Shown here: in pieces, positions 43,757 through 53,107 of the stretch
How the letters are laid out: every line of letters begins with the position of its first letter
How positions within the stretch are numbered: position 1 is the first letter of the stretch
Source of the DNA: Mycolicibacterium baixiangningiae
GTDB lineage: Bacteria; Actinomycetota; Actinomycetes; Mycobacteriales; Mycobacteriaceae
Length of the DNA stretch: 64,000 bases
Reading direction: 5' to 3'
Assembly (NCBI RefSeq): GCF_016313185.1
Contig: NZ_CP066218.1
Coordinates: 1,426,001-1,490,000, forward strand
Notes under the pieces: generated by a model
Told to the model about the DNA's origin: nothing
What the model saw: only the letters and a program-made list of their open reading frames with translations
Databases searched by the model: none
Made by a program: the position numbers and the translations under genes

Positions 43757-44185
43757 TCAGGAATTGAGCGCGTCAGCGTTCTCCCGAGCGTAGGCAGCAA
43801 GGAGACATGCGGCCGCGGCTTCCTCAATTGCGCTCTCCGCGAACCAGATTGCATCCAACGCATAGGCCTCAGCGTCCTCCGCGTCCCGTTCGGCGGCTTT
43901 TGCGTTGTGTTCCTCCTTCTTCGCTTCGATGGTTGACCGCACCTTCGCGAGGTGAGCGTTCCACTTGCCGCGGAGTTCCTCCAACTGAGAGGACGCCTTA
44001 TCGGAGGCACCGTCGACCTTCTCCTTGAACTGCTCCACGGCGGATGTGGCACGTTCGCGCGCTGCGGCGGCGTCCGCTTTCAACTGCCCCTTGTCGCGTC
44101 CTGCCGAGGGCTTCAGCTTGTCCGCTGATTCCTTTGCCCTCTCGGATAGTTTGTCGAACTTTTCGCTCAGACGGGTGTCGGCCAT
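43757..44185 (-). CDS. Coiled-coil protein, paralogue of the one at 56396
   Basis: A 142-residue, Ala/Glu/Lys-rich protein predicted to be almost entirely helical with heptad character (LSEKFDKLSERAKESADKLK, VEQFKEKVDGASDKASSQLE). No Cys, no signal peptide, no domain of known function. It is about 85% identical to the 56396-56824 product, and the similarity extends into the upstream DNA. The start is ATG at 44185. Similar proteins occur widely in mycobacteria; function unknown, possibly nucleoid- or stress-related. Confidence 0.75.
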   Translation of the reverse strand: MADTRLSEKFDKLSERAKESADKLKPSAGRDKGQLKADAAAARERATSAVEQFKEKVDGASDKASSQLEELRGKWNAHLAKVRSTIEAKKEEHNAKAAERDAEDAEAYALDAIWFAESAIEEAAAACLLAAYARENADALNS

Positions 44186-44501
44186 TCGATGCTCCTAGGC
44201 GATGAGTCGGCCGCGATCAACGGGCCGGTATAGATCCAGAGTGTCACTCGAGAGTCCGTACCGACAGCCCCTTGGGCAAACGGGAAGCAGACGGTCTCGA
44301 GTCCCGTATGCGGCCTCGCCCGCAACGATTGGATGCGATGTGGGAGATGGACCGAAACGCGCAGCTATCGCTAAGAATTGATCATCATCATCACTTCTCG
44401 CTAGACGAGTTGGGCGACACCGACTTCAGCGCGCATTGCCGCGATTTCCGCCGTCGAGAACTGGCCACGCAATCACGCCATAGCAAACAGCGTGGTGCAC
44501 C
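44186..44501. repeat. Upstream region duplicated at 56825; otherwise gene-free
   Basis: The first ~110 bp upstream of the coiled-coil gene match 56825-56940 (shared blocks such as CAGAGTGTCACTCG and CCGTACCGACAGCCC), so the promoter was duplicated with the gene. The remainder to 44501 contains no gene. Confidence 0.6.
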
Positions 44502-45449
44502 CTAGAGCGTAAAGAGCCGCCGGGCGTTGCGGTGGGCGATCTTCTCGCGGTCCGCCGGGCTGATCGGCGCGTCCGCCAGGAACTTCGCATGAGCCGACGC
44601 GTCACCGAAGGGATAGTCGGCGGCGAACATGATGCGGTCGGCACCGAAGACCTGCAGCGCGCAGAACAACGGCGGCGTCGTGGTGTAGCCGCTTATCGTG
44701 ATGTGCACGTGCGACCTGACCGCCTCCGCAACCGACGGCCCACCGGGGTTGAAGCCGGACAGCACGGCATCCGCACGCATCAGCGAGAACGGCAGGTTCT
44801 CACCCATGTGTCCCACGACGATCTGCAGCCCGGGATGCCGATCGAACGCCCCCGACGCCGCGAGCCGAAGCACGTGCAGTCCGGTTTCCGCGTGCCACCC
44901 CCAGGCCGCGGTGGCGAGAGCCGAACCGATCTCCGTCGGCAGACCGCCGAAGTAGACATCAGCGACCTGAGCCGGCGGATAGGTGGGGTGCAGATACACC
45001 GGAACGTCGAGTTCCTCGATGGCGCCGAGCATTTCGTCGAATTCGGCCGAGTCCAAGAACCGTCCCTGGGTGTGCCCGTTGATGACCACACCGCAGAGCC
45101 CCAACTCGGTGATCGCCCGCTTGGCCTCGATGATCGCGGCGGCAGGGTCCTGGGTGGGCAGGCTGGCCAGCGCGTTGAATCGGTCGGGATGAGCTGCGAC
45201 GACCTCGGCGCACCGGTCGTTGAGGGCGCGGCTGAGGTCGGCGGCGCGCTCGACGGGGACCTGCTGCGAGCCCGGCGCGGTGACCGACAGGACCTGCAGG
45301 TCGATACCGGCGTCGTCCATTACCCGCAGCCGTTGTTCGCCGACCTCAGTGAGTCGGGGGAGTACCGCTCCACTGGCGGACCGCTTTGGCCAGACCTGGT
45401 CGACCAGTTCGGCGGGGATCAGGTGTTCCTCGAGCGCGATCAGGGTCAC
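44502..45449 (-). CDS. Amidohydrolase-family protein (ACMSD/resorcylate decarboxylase type)
   Basis: A 315-residue amidohydrolase-2 family TIM barrel. It starts MTLIALEEHLIPAELVDQVW (first metal-site Glu region) and contains DDAGIDLQVLSVTAPGSQQV. The metal and catalytic residues appear in PVYLHPTYPP, IVVGHMGENLPF and IMFAADYPFGDAS. Enzymes of this group decarboxylate aromatic acids or hydrolyse lactone-like rings without oxygen. The GTG start at 45449 faces the divergent ABC importer. It might act on hydroxybenzoates, given nearby pobA, but that is a guess. Confidence 0.85.
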   Translation of the reverse strand: MTLIALEEHLIPAELVDQVWPKRSASGAVLPRLTEVGEQRLRVMDDAGIDLQVLSVTAPGSQQVPVERAADLSRALNDRCAEVVAAHPDRFNALASLPTQDPAAAIIEAKRAITELGLCGVVINGHTQGRFLDSAEFDEMLGAIEELDVPVYLHPTYPPAQVADVYFGGLPTEIGSALATAAWGWHAETGLHVLRLAASGAFDRHPGLQIVVGHMGENLPFSLMRADAVLSGFNPGGPSVAEAVRSHVHITISGYTTTPPLFCALQVFGADRIMFAADYPFGDASAHAKFLADAPISPADREKIAHRNARRLFTL

Positions 45450-45561
45450 GGAGGTCTCCTCGCGTTGCAGCTATGACTCCACATTGGCCTCGGATCCTGA
45501 CTGTGCGATGTGGGGACGCTGGTGATTTCCGGCCAGCTGCTCTATGGTCAGGCCACCTAAG

Positions 45562-45580
45562 TAAGGTAAGGCGACCCTTA
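45562..45580. promoter_or_regulatory. IdeR/DtxR-like iron box upstream of ABC importer
   Basis: TAAGGTAAGGCGACCCTTA matches 14 of 19 positions of the IdeR consensus TTAGGTTAGGCTAACCTAA. It lies 14 bp before the ATG at 45594, a position where a bound repressor would block transcription. A second such box lies at 52490. Confidence 0.5.
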
Positions 45581-45593
45581 TTGCTATGGAGAG

Positions 45594-47240
45594 ATGAGAC
45601 CTCGATTGATCGGCAGCTTCCCCCGTTCCCGCGTCGTACCGGCGGTTCTCGCCACCGCCCTTCTGGCCACCGCCTGTGGCTCGTCGGACTCCGCGGCGGA
45701 CGGACCGACCGCCGCCGACACCCTCACCGTTGCGGTGTCCAAGGACAGTGGACCGCTCAATATCTTTGCCGGACAGACGGATCAGATGACCGAGCTGATC
45801 TACGACAAGCTGCTCGCGCCGTCCCCGTACGTGGCCGAGCCGCAGCCATGGCTGGCCACCGACGTGCGCCAGGTCAACGCCACCACCTGGGACGTCGACC
45901 TGCGCGACGACGTGACATGGCACGACGGCGAGCCGTTCACCGCGGACGACGTCGCGTTCAGCTTCCATTTCATGCATGCCGCCCCCACCGGCCGCTTCAC
46001 CCACCACGTCAACGACACCCCGTCGATCTCCACGATCGAGGCCACCGGCGCGACGTCGGTGCGCTTCGTCTGTGACTACGCCTGTCCCGAACTGGGCACC
46101 GTCACCCTCGCCGACCTGCCCATCCTTCCCGAGCACGTGTGGTCGAAGGTCGACCCCGCTCAGGCCAAGAAGGTCACCGACCTGCCGGTCGGCACCGGCC
46201 CGTTCAAGCTCGTCGACTACAGCCCGACCAGCGGCTACCGCTTCGAGGCCAACGCCGACTACTTCGCAGGCGCCCCCACGGTCGGCGAGCTCGTCATGCC
46301 GGTCATCCCCGATTCCTCGGCCGCGTTCACCGCCCTGCGTTCGGGCCAGGTCGACGCCGTCGACCGTGCGCTCAACCCCGAGCTCGTCGACCAGTTCAGC
46401 GCGTCCAACGACATCGGCGTCATCACCGTGTCACCACTGACCTACCCCGAGGCCAAACTCAACTACACCCGAGAACCTTTCGCGCAGCACGACTTCCGAG
46501 CGGCCATGACCCTGGCGGTCGACCGGAAGCAGATGCTGGACGTCGTCGCGCTCGGCCAGGGCCGTCCCGCCACCCAGGGCTACATCCACCCGGACGCACC
46601 CTTCGCCGATCCCGACGCCTCCACTCCCTACGACCCGGCGCGGGCCGCGGCGCTGTTCGACAAGGTCGGCTGGGTCGACGCAGACGGTGACGGCATGCGC
46701 GAGAACCCGGCCGGCGACAACGTCCTGTTCCAGTTGATCGTCGACGGCGGAGAGGCCCCGCACGTGCGGGCTGCCGAACTCCTGGTCGAGGACTTCGCCG
46801 AAGCGGGCATCGCGGTCGAGATCACACCGCTCGACAGCGGATCGCTGGCCGTCGCCTCGGCGAACATGGACTACGACCTCTACATTCGGGCGAACTCACC
46901 GCACGCGGTCGCCGATTCGACGCAGTTCATCATGTCGCATCGATCCGACAACCTCTGGCAGCACCCGGATCTCGCCTATCCGCAGTTCGAGGCCCTCTAC
47001 GACAAGTGGAAGGCGACCGAGACCAACGACGAGCGCATCGTCGCCATGCAGGAGATGCAGAAGCTGTTCAACCGGCAGCCGACCGCCATCGCCCTGTACT
47101 ACCCCGACGAGCACTGGGCCTACCGCGGCGACACGTTCACCGGCTGGATCGAAACCCCCGGCTACGGCATCGTGCACAAGTGGTCGTTCCTGCCGGCCGA
47201 GGTGGTCGAAAAGGCCAACGCCGAAGCGCCGCAGGACTGA
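45594..47240 (+). CDS. ABC importer solute-binding lipoprotein (SBP family 5)
   Basis: A 548-residue binding protein of the dipeptide/nickel/opine class. The signal peptide ends in lipobox LATAC (residues ~25-29). Family blocks are DVDLRDDVTWHDGEPFTADD, PVGTGPFKLVDYSP and the C-terminal SHRSDNLWQHPDLAYPQFEA. It is the first gene of a coupled operon with permeases and ATPases. Iron-box control suggests uptake of a metal, metallophore or opine rather than peptides; the ligand is not evident from sequence. Confidence 0.88.
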   Translation: MRPRLIGSFPRSRVVPAVLATALLATACGSSDSAADGPTAADTLTVAVSKDSGPLNIFAGQTDQMTELIYDKLLAPSPYVAEPQPWLATDVRQVNATTWDVDLRDDVTWHDGEPFTADDVAFSFHFMHAAPTGRFTHHVNDTPSISTIEATGATSVRFVCDYACPELGTVTLADLPILPEHVWSKVDPAQAKKVTDLPVGTGPFKLVDYSPTSGYRFEANADYFAGAPTVGELVMPVIPDSSAAFTALRSGQVDAVDRALNPELVDQFSASNDIGVITVSPLTYPEAKLNYTREPFAQHDFRAAMTLAVDRKQMLDVVALGQGRPATQGYIHPDAPFADPDASTPYDPARAAALFDKVGWVDADGDGMRENPAGDNVLFQLIVDGGEAPHVRAAELLVEDFAEAGIAVEITPLDSGSLAVASANMDYDLYIRANSPHAVADSTQFIMSHRSDNLWQHPDLAYPQFEALYDKWKATETNDERIVAMQEMQKLFNRQPTAIALYYPDEHWAYRGDTFTGWIETPGYGIVHKWSFLPAEVVEKANAEAPQD

Positions 47241-48220
47241 TGAGGCTGCTGCGTCGAGCCGGACAGTACGTCCTGGTGCTGTGGGCGGCGGTGACGCTGA
47301 ACTTCGCGTTGCCGCACCTGGCACCCGGGGATCCGGTCGTCTACCTCTACGGAGGCGCCGACCAGTCGCTCGACGAGGCCTCGCTCGCCCAGATCCGCGC
47401 GAGCTACGGACTCGACCGGTCCATCCTCGAACAGTACGTCTCGTTCTGGTCGGGACTGCTGCACGGTGATCTCGGAATGTCGGTGCAGCACAACCGAACC
47501 GTCGTCGAGGTACTCGCCGACAAGCTGCCCTGGACGATCGCGCTGGTCGGCATCTCGACGCTGCTGGCCTTCGTCATCGGCACCCTGCTCGGCGCGTGGG
47601 CGGCGTGGCGCCGCGGCACCGCGAAGGAAACCGGAACCGTCGTCACCGTGCTGGCGCTCGACTCGATGCCGGGCTTCTGGATCGGCATGATCCTCATCGC
47701 GATCTTCTCGGTGGCCCTGGGCTGGTTCCCGTCCTACGGCGCGACGACGATCACCGCATCCGGCGGCGACTGGCTCGTCGAAGTCGCATCCCGCATGGTC
47801 CTTCCCGTCGCGACGCTCACCATCGCCGGGACCGGCGCCTTCTTCCTGATGACCCGCGCCTCCATGATCGGCGTCCTCGAAGAGCCCTACATTCGACTGG
47901 CGCGCGCCAAGGGGCTCGGTGAATACCGGGTTGCGGTCTCCCACGCCCTCCGCAACGCGGTGTTGCCGGTCTACACCACCCTGACCCTCACCGTCGGCGC
48001 GCTGCTGTCCGGTGCGGTCGTCGTCGAATCCGTCTTCGCCTACCCCGGCCTGGGGAAGCTCATCTACGACGCGGTGACGGCGCGGGACTATCCGCTGCTG
48101 CAGGGCGCCTTCCTGTTCGCGACGCTCGGGATCATGGCGACGAACCTGCTGGCCGACCTGACCTACCCGCTGCTGGATCCGCGGGTGCGGCGGGACAAAC
48201 CACAGCGGGCGCCCGCGTGA
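47240..48220 (+). CDS. ABC importer permease (DppB/NikB-like)
   Basis: A 326-residue permease with six helices. The N-terminal segment is GQYVLVLWAAVTLNFALPHL followed by the APGDP motif; the EAA-loop is LARAKGLGEYRVAVSHALRN, then AVLPV. The ATG at 47240 overlaps the preceding stop (TGATG), and its own stop overlaps the next GTG start, so translation is coupled through the operon. It pairs with the permease half of the fused protein downstream. Confidence 0.9.
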   Translation: MRLLRRAGQYVLVLWAAVTLNFALPHLAPGDPVVYLYGGADQSLDEASLAQIRASYGLDRSILEQYVSFWSGLLHGDLGMSVQHNRTVVEVLADKLPWTIALVGISTLLAFVIGTLLGAWAAWRRGTAKETGTVVTVLALDSMPGFWIGMILIAIFSVALGWFPSYGATTITASGGDWLVEVASRMVLPVATLTIAGTGAFFLMTRASMIGVLEEPYIRLARAKGLGEYRVAVSHALRNAVLPVYTTLTLTVGALLSGAVVVESVFAYPGLGKLIYDAVTARDYPLLQGAFLFATLGIMATNLLADLTYPLLDPRVRRDKPQRAPA

Positions 48221-49896
48221 GGATCCTCGTCGGCGACACCGGCTCCCGGCGCCTGGCGACCGTCGGAGCCGCAATCCTCGGCCTGCTGCTGGTGTGCGCC
48301 CTCGCCGCGCCGTGGCTGGCGCCCTATGACCCGGGCGAACGCGTCGCCCGGCCGTTCGCGCCACCGTCCGGGCTGCACTGGCTCGGGGCCGACGATGTCG
48401 GCCACGACCTGCTATCGATGCTCGTCCACGGCGCCAGGATCTCGCTATTCGTCGGTGTCACCGCCGCTGTCGTCGCGACCACCATCGGCACCCTCGTCGG
48501 GGTGATCGCCGGGTACGCCCGAGGTGCGGTCGACACCGTTCTCATGCGCGTCGTCGATGTGGTGCTGGCGCTTCCGGCACTGCCTCTCACCATCGTCATC
48601 GGCGTGTTCGCCGGGCCGGGTCTGCGCACACAGGTGATGGTGATCGCGGCGGTGTTGTGGGCGGGCTTGGCGCGCGAACTGCGTTCCCAGGTGTTGAGCC
48701 TGCGCGAACGCGACTACATCCAGGCCGAGCGGGCGATGGGCGCCGGATCGATCCACGTGCTGCGCCGCCACATCGTGCCCGCGGTGTTGCCGCTGGTGAT
48801 CCCGCAGTTCGTGCTCACCGTCAAGACCGCGATCCTGCTGGAGGCCTCGCTGTCGTTCCTCGGCCTCGGCGACATCTCCTCGGCGAGCTGGGGATCGATG
48901 CTGTCGATGGCACACGCGCGCAGCGCATTCCTCACCGACGCCTGGCTGTGGTGGGTGCTGCCACCCGGCCTCGCGATCGCCGTCACGGTGCTGGCCTTCG
49001 CCCTGCTCGGCAACGCGATCGAAGAACGGTCGCGGCCCATTCTGCGCAGGCGCCGACGGGGCCGCCCGCGCGTCACGTCGGAGCCGGCACCGCCGGTCAC
49101 GGCTGATCCGCTCATGTACGACGGACTCACCGTGGTCTACGGCGACGACGGCCGCGGCGCGTGCGACGTCAGCTTCACCGTCGCCGCAGGCGAACTCGTC
49201 GGTCTGGTGGGCGAATCCGGCAGCGGTAAGTCCACCGTCGCCGGCGCGGCGATGGGGCTGCTGCCCGCCGCGGCGCGCGTCACCGCCGGACGCGTGCTGG
49301 TGGCCGGACGCGATGCCGCGGCGATGTCGCCGGCGGAACTGCGGGGCATCCGCGGCAACCGCATCTCGCTCATCCCTCAGGAAGCGCTGAGCGCGCTGAA
49401 CCCGGTTCGCACCATCGGATTTCAGGTCGACGAAGCGATCCGCGCCCACCGATCCTGCGGCCGGGACGTCGCCCGGGCGCGCACCCTCGAGCTGCTTCAG
49501 CAGGTGGGCCTGGCTGCCGAGCACGTCGACACCTACCCGCACCAGCTCTCCGGTGGGATGCGCCAGCGGGTCGTCATCGCCATGGCGCTGGCCAATGAGC
49601 CCGACGTGCTGATCGCCGACGAACCGACCAGCGGCCTGGACGTCCTGCGGGAGGCCGAAGTGCTCGAGCTGCTCGACGAGCTGCGCACCCGGCACTCGCT
49701 GGCGCTGCTGATCGTGACCCACAACCTGCCGGTCGTCGAACGGATCGCCGATCGCATCGCGGTGATGAAGGATTGTGTGCTCGTCGAGATCGGCACCGTC
49801 GCGCAGATCATCGGGGCGCCGGAGCATCCGTACACCCGCCGGCTGGTCGAATCCGCACCCCGCCTCACGCCGGCCCTTCGAGGCCCATCAGCGTGA
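48217..49896 (+). CDS. Fused ABC importer permease-ATPase (DppC-DppD type)
   Basis: A 559-residue fusion. Residues 1-~275 are a DppC-like permease ([43 protein letters not shown] loop [20 protein letters not shown]). Residues ~295-559 are a DppD-like ATPase with Walker A GESGSGKS, signature [15 protein letters not shown] and Walker [13 protein letters not shown], plus the oligopeptide-type C-terminal region [10 protein letters not shown]. Start GTG at 48217 overlaps the preceding stop. Permease-ATPase fusions of this class occur in several actinobacterial importers. Confidence 0.9.
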   Translation: MRILVGDTGSRRLATVGAAILGLLLVCALAAPWLAPYDPGERVARPFAPPSGLHWLGADDVGHDLLSMLVHGARISLFVGVTAAVVATTIGTLVGVIAGYARGAVDTVLMRVVDVVLALPALPLTIVIGVFAGPGLRTQVMVIAAVLWAGLARELRSQVLSLRERDYIQAERAMGAGSIHVLRRHIVPAVLPLVIPQFVLTVKTAILLEASLSFLGLGDISSASWGSMLSMAHARSAFLTDAWLWWVLPPGLAIAVTVLAFALLGNAIEERSRPILRRRRRGRPRVTSEPAPPVTADPLMYDGLTVVYGDDGRGACDVSFTVAAGELVGLVGESGSGKSTVAGAAMGLLPAAARVTAGRVLVAGRDAAAMSPAELRGIRGNRISLIPQEALSALNPVRTIGFQVDEAIRAHRSCGRDVARARTLELLQQVGLAAEHVDTYPHQLSGGMRQRVVIAMALANEPDVLIADEPTSGLDVLREAEVLELLDELRTRHSLALLIVTHNLPVVERIADRIAVMKDCVLVEIGTVAQIIGAPEHPYTRRLVESAPRLTPALRGPSA

Positions 49897-50648
49897 ATCC
49901 GCTACTGGAAATCGACTCGCTGACCGTCCAATTCGGCGGTGTGCCCGCGGTCGCCGACCTCACTCTGCGCATCGCCGCGGGGGAGACCGTGGCACTGGTC
50001 GGCGGGTCCGGCGCCGGTAAGTCCACCGTCGCTCTGGCGGTCGCCGGACTGGTCACCCCGGCATCCGGCGCCATCCGGTTCGAGGGGGAGGAGCTCGGTG
50101 CCGTCGGCCGGCGCCGCCGGCGCGAGTTGCGCCGTGGAATACACCTGGTGTTCCAGGATTCCTACGCCGCGTTACCGCCGAATATGCGAGTCGCCGACAT
50201 CGCCGCCGAACCGATGGTCATCCACCGAGAGGGCGACCCGGCGAGCCGCCGCGCCGCCGCGGTCGCTGCGCTGGAGAGCGTGCGCCTGACGCCCACGGCG
50301 ACGTACCTGGACCGGTTCGCCCACGAGCTGTCCGGCGGTCAGCGCCAGCGGGTCGCATTCGCGCGTGCCCTGGTCGCCCGGCCCCGGCTGCTTCTCGCCG
50401 ACGAACCGGCCAGCGGGCTCGACGCGTCGCTGCGCCTCGAGATCGTCGACCTGATGACCGAGCTGGCGAACACTCAGGATCTCGCGGTCGTACACATCAC
50501 TCACGATCTCGCCCTCGCCGCGCGCAGCTGCTCGACTATCGTGGTCATGCAGGACGGACGTGTGGTCGAAAGTGGGCCCACCGCAGATGTTCTCAGCGCG
50601 CCGGCGCACGCCTACACCGCCGCGTTGGTGGCGGCGGCGTCCGGCTGA
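49893..50648 (+). CDS. ABC importer ATPase (DppF-like)
   Basis: A 251-residue ATPase with Walker [10 protein letters not shown]-loop in [20 protein letters not shown], signature [20 protein letters not shown] and Walker [13 protein letters not shown]. Start GTG at 49893 overlaps the stop of the fusion gene. With the DppD-like half it completes an ATPase heterodimer of a peptide/nickel/opine-class importer. Confidence 0.9.
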   Translation: MNPLLEIDSLTVQFGGVPAVADLTLRIAAGETVALVGGSGAGKSTVALAVAGLVTPASGAIRFEGEELGAVGRRRRRELRRGIHLVFQDSYAALPPNMRVADIAAEPMVIHREGDPASRRAAAVAALESVRLTPTATYLDRFAHELSGGQRQRVAFARALVARPRLLLADEPASGLDASLRLEIVDLMTELANTQDLAVVHITHDLALAARSCSTIVVMQDGRVVESGPTADVLSAPAHAYTAALVAAASG

Positions 50649-50667
50649 CCCAACCAAAGGAGGCGCA

Positions 50668-51165
50668 GTGCTCGAGGTCATCGACAGCGGCACGGTCATC
50701 GGCTTCACCTTCGACGACGTGATGAAGTATCACGGTCCAGGCTTTCCCGGTGGTGTGGCCCATGCCGTCAAGGTGCTCGAACGGGCGCTGCCCGTGCTGA
50801 GCCCCGACGCGCCGGCGGAACGCCGGGAGATCTCGGTGGCCACGGCACACCGCGGGCCCGGCGTGCGTGACACGTTCGAGGCCGTCACCCGCGCCGTCAC
50901 CGAGGGACGGTTCACGGTGGACTCGGCGCTCGAGCGGCCGGACCGCGGCGTGACCCTGGAGCGTTATGCGTTCGAGCTGACCTACCGCGGGACGACGGTG
51001 CGCCTGGAGATCCGGGACGGCTTCGTCACCGACGAATTCATCACGCTGGCACGTAAATCGGGGCGTAGCCGAGCCGAGGAGGACCGCCTCACCGTGCTCA
51101 AAAAGGAGATGGCCGACCGTCTGCTCGCCGCGCCCGCCCACGACGTGTACGACATCGTGGGCTGA
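50668..51165 (+). CDS. Uncharacterised protein, possibly distant FmdE-like
   Basis: A 165-residue soluble protein from the GTG at 50668 with a strong AAAGGAGG ribosome site. Its N-terminal segment DDVMKYHGPGFPGGVAHAVK resembles the FHGH-x-CPG-type start of FmdE-like proteins, but without the Cys ligands. The rest (ISVATAHRGPGVRDTFEAVT, LTYRGTTVRLEIRDGFVTDE) is not assigned. It is last in the importer operon, so a role in handling the imported ligand is likely. FmdE-like assignment is weak. Confidence 0.5.
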   Translation: MLEVIDSGTVIGFTFDDVMKYHGPGFPGGVAHAVKVLERALPVLSPDAPAERREISVATAHRGPGVRDTFEAVTRAVTEGRFTVDSALERPDRGVTLERYAFELTYRGTTVRLEIRDGFVTDEFITLARKSGRSRAEEDRLTVLKKEMADRLLAAPAHDVYDIVG

Positions 51166-51178
51166 GCGCCCGGGCGGG

Positions 51179-51853
51179 TCAGGTGTTGTCGACCCAGCGC
51201 AGCAACGCGTAGAGGAACCGGGTGGCTCCGCTCATGAAGTTGCTGCCGTGGTGATGCATCGGGTCGAACGTGGTCACGATGATGCGCCCCCGTGTCGTCA
51301 CGGTGTCCTCGTACAGCATCATTCCAGCGTCGTGTGGCTTGCCGTCGGCGTCGGGCTCTTCGGAAACCACCAGCGGCACAACGTCGGCCTCGGTGCGCAG
51401 CAGGCCGTGGTGATGCCAGATGACCGACTTCGTCGTCAGGTACCGCCAGGACTCATGGTCGTGGCTGCGGGTCCGAATCAGCGGGTCTTCACCGCTGACC
51501 CACCACCAGAAGTTGGTCGGCCGCTCCTCCCACTCGATCCCCGGTAACCAGGTGTGCACCCGGTTCTCGCCGAGCACCACCAAGGTGCCGCCGCGCTGGG
51601 CCACCGCGTGGAACTGCGCCGCGTGCCGGGCGAGGAGCTCGGGGTGCATTCGGTCGCCGACGATGACGGTGTCGTAACCGTCGAGCCCGCCCTCTTCGAA
51701 GTCGGGCAGATAGACGAACTCAGGCTGATAAGCAAGCACCGCAGGGTCTTTCGTCGCATACAGGTGGGCGTACGAGCCGCTGTGCACGATGGCGAGCCGG
51801 CGTCCGCGCTTGAGCGCGCGGTCGGTGCGGGAGAAGGGTTCGGTGGTGGTCAT
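51179..51853 (-). CDS. Uncharacterised protein with ThuA/GATase-like fold
   Basis: A 224-residue protein beginning MTTTEPFSRTDRALKRGRRL. The core (LAIVHSGSYAHLYATKDPA, LDGYDTVIVGDRMHPELLA, VAQRGGTLVVLGENRVHTWL) resembles class I glutamine amidotransferase or ThuA-like flavodoxin folds. The C-terminal DPMHHHGSNFMSGATRFLYA is His-rich and could bind metal. The ATG at 51853 overlaps the stop of the upstream gene (ATGA). With that gene it forms a coupled pair of apparently related fold, behind an iron box. Function unknown. Confidence 0.6.
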   Translation of the reverse strand: MTTTEPFSRTDRALKRGRRLAIVHSGSYAHLYATKDPAVLAYQPEFVYLPDFEEGGLDGYDTVIVGDRMHPELLARHAAQFHAVAQRGGTLVVLGENRVHTWLPGIEWEERPTNFWWWVSGEDPLIRTRSHDHESWRYLTTKSVIWHHHGLLRTEADVVPLVVSEEPDADGKPHDAGMMLYEDTVTTRGRIIVTTFDPMHHHGSNFMSGATRFLYALLRWVDNT

Positions 51854-52470
51854 CGCTGAACCAGCCAATCGATCAGTTGTGGGGTCATCCTGGCTGCGGT
51901 GTTGGGGTCGTTCTTCCAGTTGGTGAGGTCGTTGCCGCCGTGCACCAGCACCTGCCCGTCACCGAGCGGGTAGACGTAATCGAGCGGCAACGCGTGCCGG
52001 CCGATGCGGGTGGTGACGATCGCGTCGGCGGGGATCTTGTCGGCATAACCGCGCGCGTAGAAGCCGGTGACACCCTTGCGGACGCTGAGGTCGATGGCCT
52101 CGACGCCCTCCCACACCGGGTGCGGATCGCCGAAGCTGATCGCCAGGTCCTTCGGCCCGGTGTAGGTGAGTTTGCGCCACACCCCAAGCCCTGGAAGGAA
52201 ATCGGTGACGGCGTGCCCCATCACCGCGATGCGGCCACCGGAGCGGGCGAATTCGGTGATCAGGTCGCGGTTGCGCTCGAGGAAGATCTGGTCGGCGCCG
52301 GCGCCGATGATCAGCCCGCGAACGTCGGTCAGGTCTGTCTCGGGCAGGCGGTAGATGTCGACCTGCCCCAGTCGCGGATCGGCGTCGGGCGTGCCGGCCG
52401 GGTGGTGGGAACCCATCGTGACCTGCACGACGGGGGCGATCGCGGCGGACGGCGGATTCGTTGTGGACAA
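51850..52470 (-). CDS. Uncharacterised GATase-like partner protein
   Basis: A ~206-residue protein from the TTG at 52470, which has a GAGGAAGAG ribosome site; an internal ATG at 52416 is the alternative. It shows the same fold pattern as its neighbour: TDLTDVRGLIIGAGADQIFL, ARSGGRIAVMGHAVTDFLPG, then GDGQVLVHGGNDLTNWKNDP. No nucleophile Cys in the GATase elbow is seen, so it is not an obvious amidotransferase. An IdeR-like box lies 20 bp upstream. It converges with the ABC importer operon. Confidence 0.6.
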   Translation of the reverse strand: MSTTNPPSAAIAPVVQVTMGSHHPAGTPDADPRLGQVDIYRLPETDLTDVRGLIIGAGADQIFLERNRDLITEFARSGGRIAVMGHAVTDFLPGLGVWRKLTYTGPKDLAISFGDPHPVWEGVEAIDLSVRKGVTGFYARGYADKIPADAIVTTRIGRHALPLDYVYPLGDGQVLVHGGNDLTNWKNDPNTAARMTPQLIDWLVQR

Positions 52471-52489
52471 GATCTCTTCCTCGTTGCGG

Positions 52490-52508
52490 TTAGGTAAGCC
52501 TAACGTCC
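52490..52508. promoter_or_regulatory. IdeR/DtxR-like iron box upstream of the GATase-like pair
   Basis: On the reverse strand GGACGTTAGGCTTACCTAA matches 15 of 19 positions of the IdeR consensus. It lies 20 bp before the TTG start at 52470. Together with the box at 45562 it brackets the importer and accessory genes. Confidence 0.5.
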
Positions 52509-52566
52509 GCCTCGGCGCTGCAGTCGCGGGGGGAACAAGGTGCGCCGGTTGGCCGCCGGCCTGTGA

Positions 52567-52700
52567 GCCGAAGCTAGTAGCGCTGCCAACGGCACCGACA
52601 ATCACGACCTTTTCAACGCACCCGCCGCCGGCGGCAACGGCGGTGCCCCGGGGGCGGGTAGTGGTGGCGACGGCGGCGCGGGCGACGGCAATCCGGTCAG
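52567..52700 (+). pseudogene. Gly-rich (PGRS-like) coding remnant without start
   Basis: An open stretch reads SSAANGTDNHDLFNAPAAGG followed by glycine/asparagine-rich repeats of GGxGGA type, like the tail of mycobacterial PGRS proteins. It lacks a start and an N-terminal PE domain, and it follows a stop at 52564. Within the 319-bp gap 52471-52789 no other gene is seen. Confidence 0.35.
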
Positions 52701-52789
52701 GCCGGATGACCGCGGATCCACTCACAACAGTTTGGCCGCGGCCCTACCGGGTGACTCTGAAGCGTCCGTCCAACCCGCACGGAGGTCTC

Positions 52790-52945
52790 ATGAGTCAGCG
52801 AAACGATCCGCCCGCCAAGCCCGTCGACGCCACCCAGGCGACCGACGAGCAGCGAGAGATGCAAGAGCAGCTTGATGATCAACATGGCGACCCGGACGGC
52901 CCGGGCGCCGAGCAGAGCCGCCACGGGATCGCCGACGAGACGTAG
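52790..52945 (+). CDS. Small hypothetical acidic protein
   Basis: A 51-residue, Gln/Asp-rich protein (MSQRNDPPAKPVDATQATDE, ending RHGIADET) with GGAGG at 52781-52785, well spaced for the ATG at 52790. No domain, signal peptide or Cys. Probably intrinsically disordered. Codon use fits a real gene but no homologue is recognised. Confidence 0.5.
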   Translation: MSQRNDPPAKPVDATQATDEQREMQEQLDDQHGDPDGPGAEQSRHGIADET

Positions 52946-53107
52946 ACGAGTGGGTTACCGCATCGTTGTCGGATGCCACTCGGCTTCGTGGACGAAACCC
53001 CGACTGGCTTGGGACGCACTGAAACGGCCGGGTGCGCCAAACTGTGCGCTGTGATCGTGCTGTGCTGTGCTGTGCCGGGCCAGAGTGCCCAGCGTCGGCA
53101 ACGGCGG

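Noticed and set aside
48445..49827. 460-codon open frame antisense to the fused permease-ATPase
   Set aside because: His/Gln/Asp-rich antisense shadow; the sense frame holds all ABC motifs.
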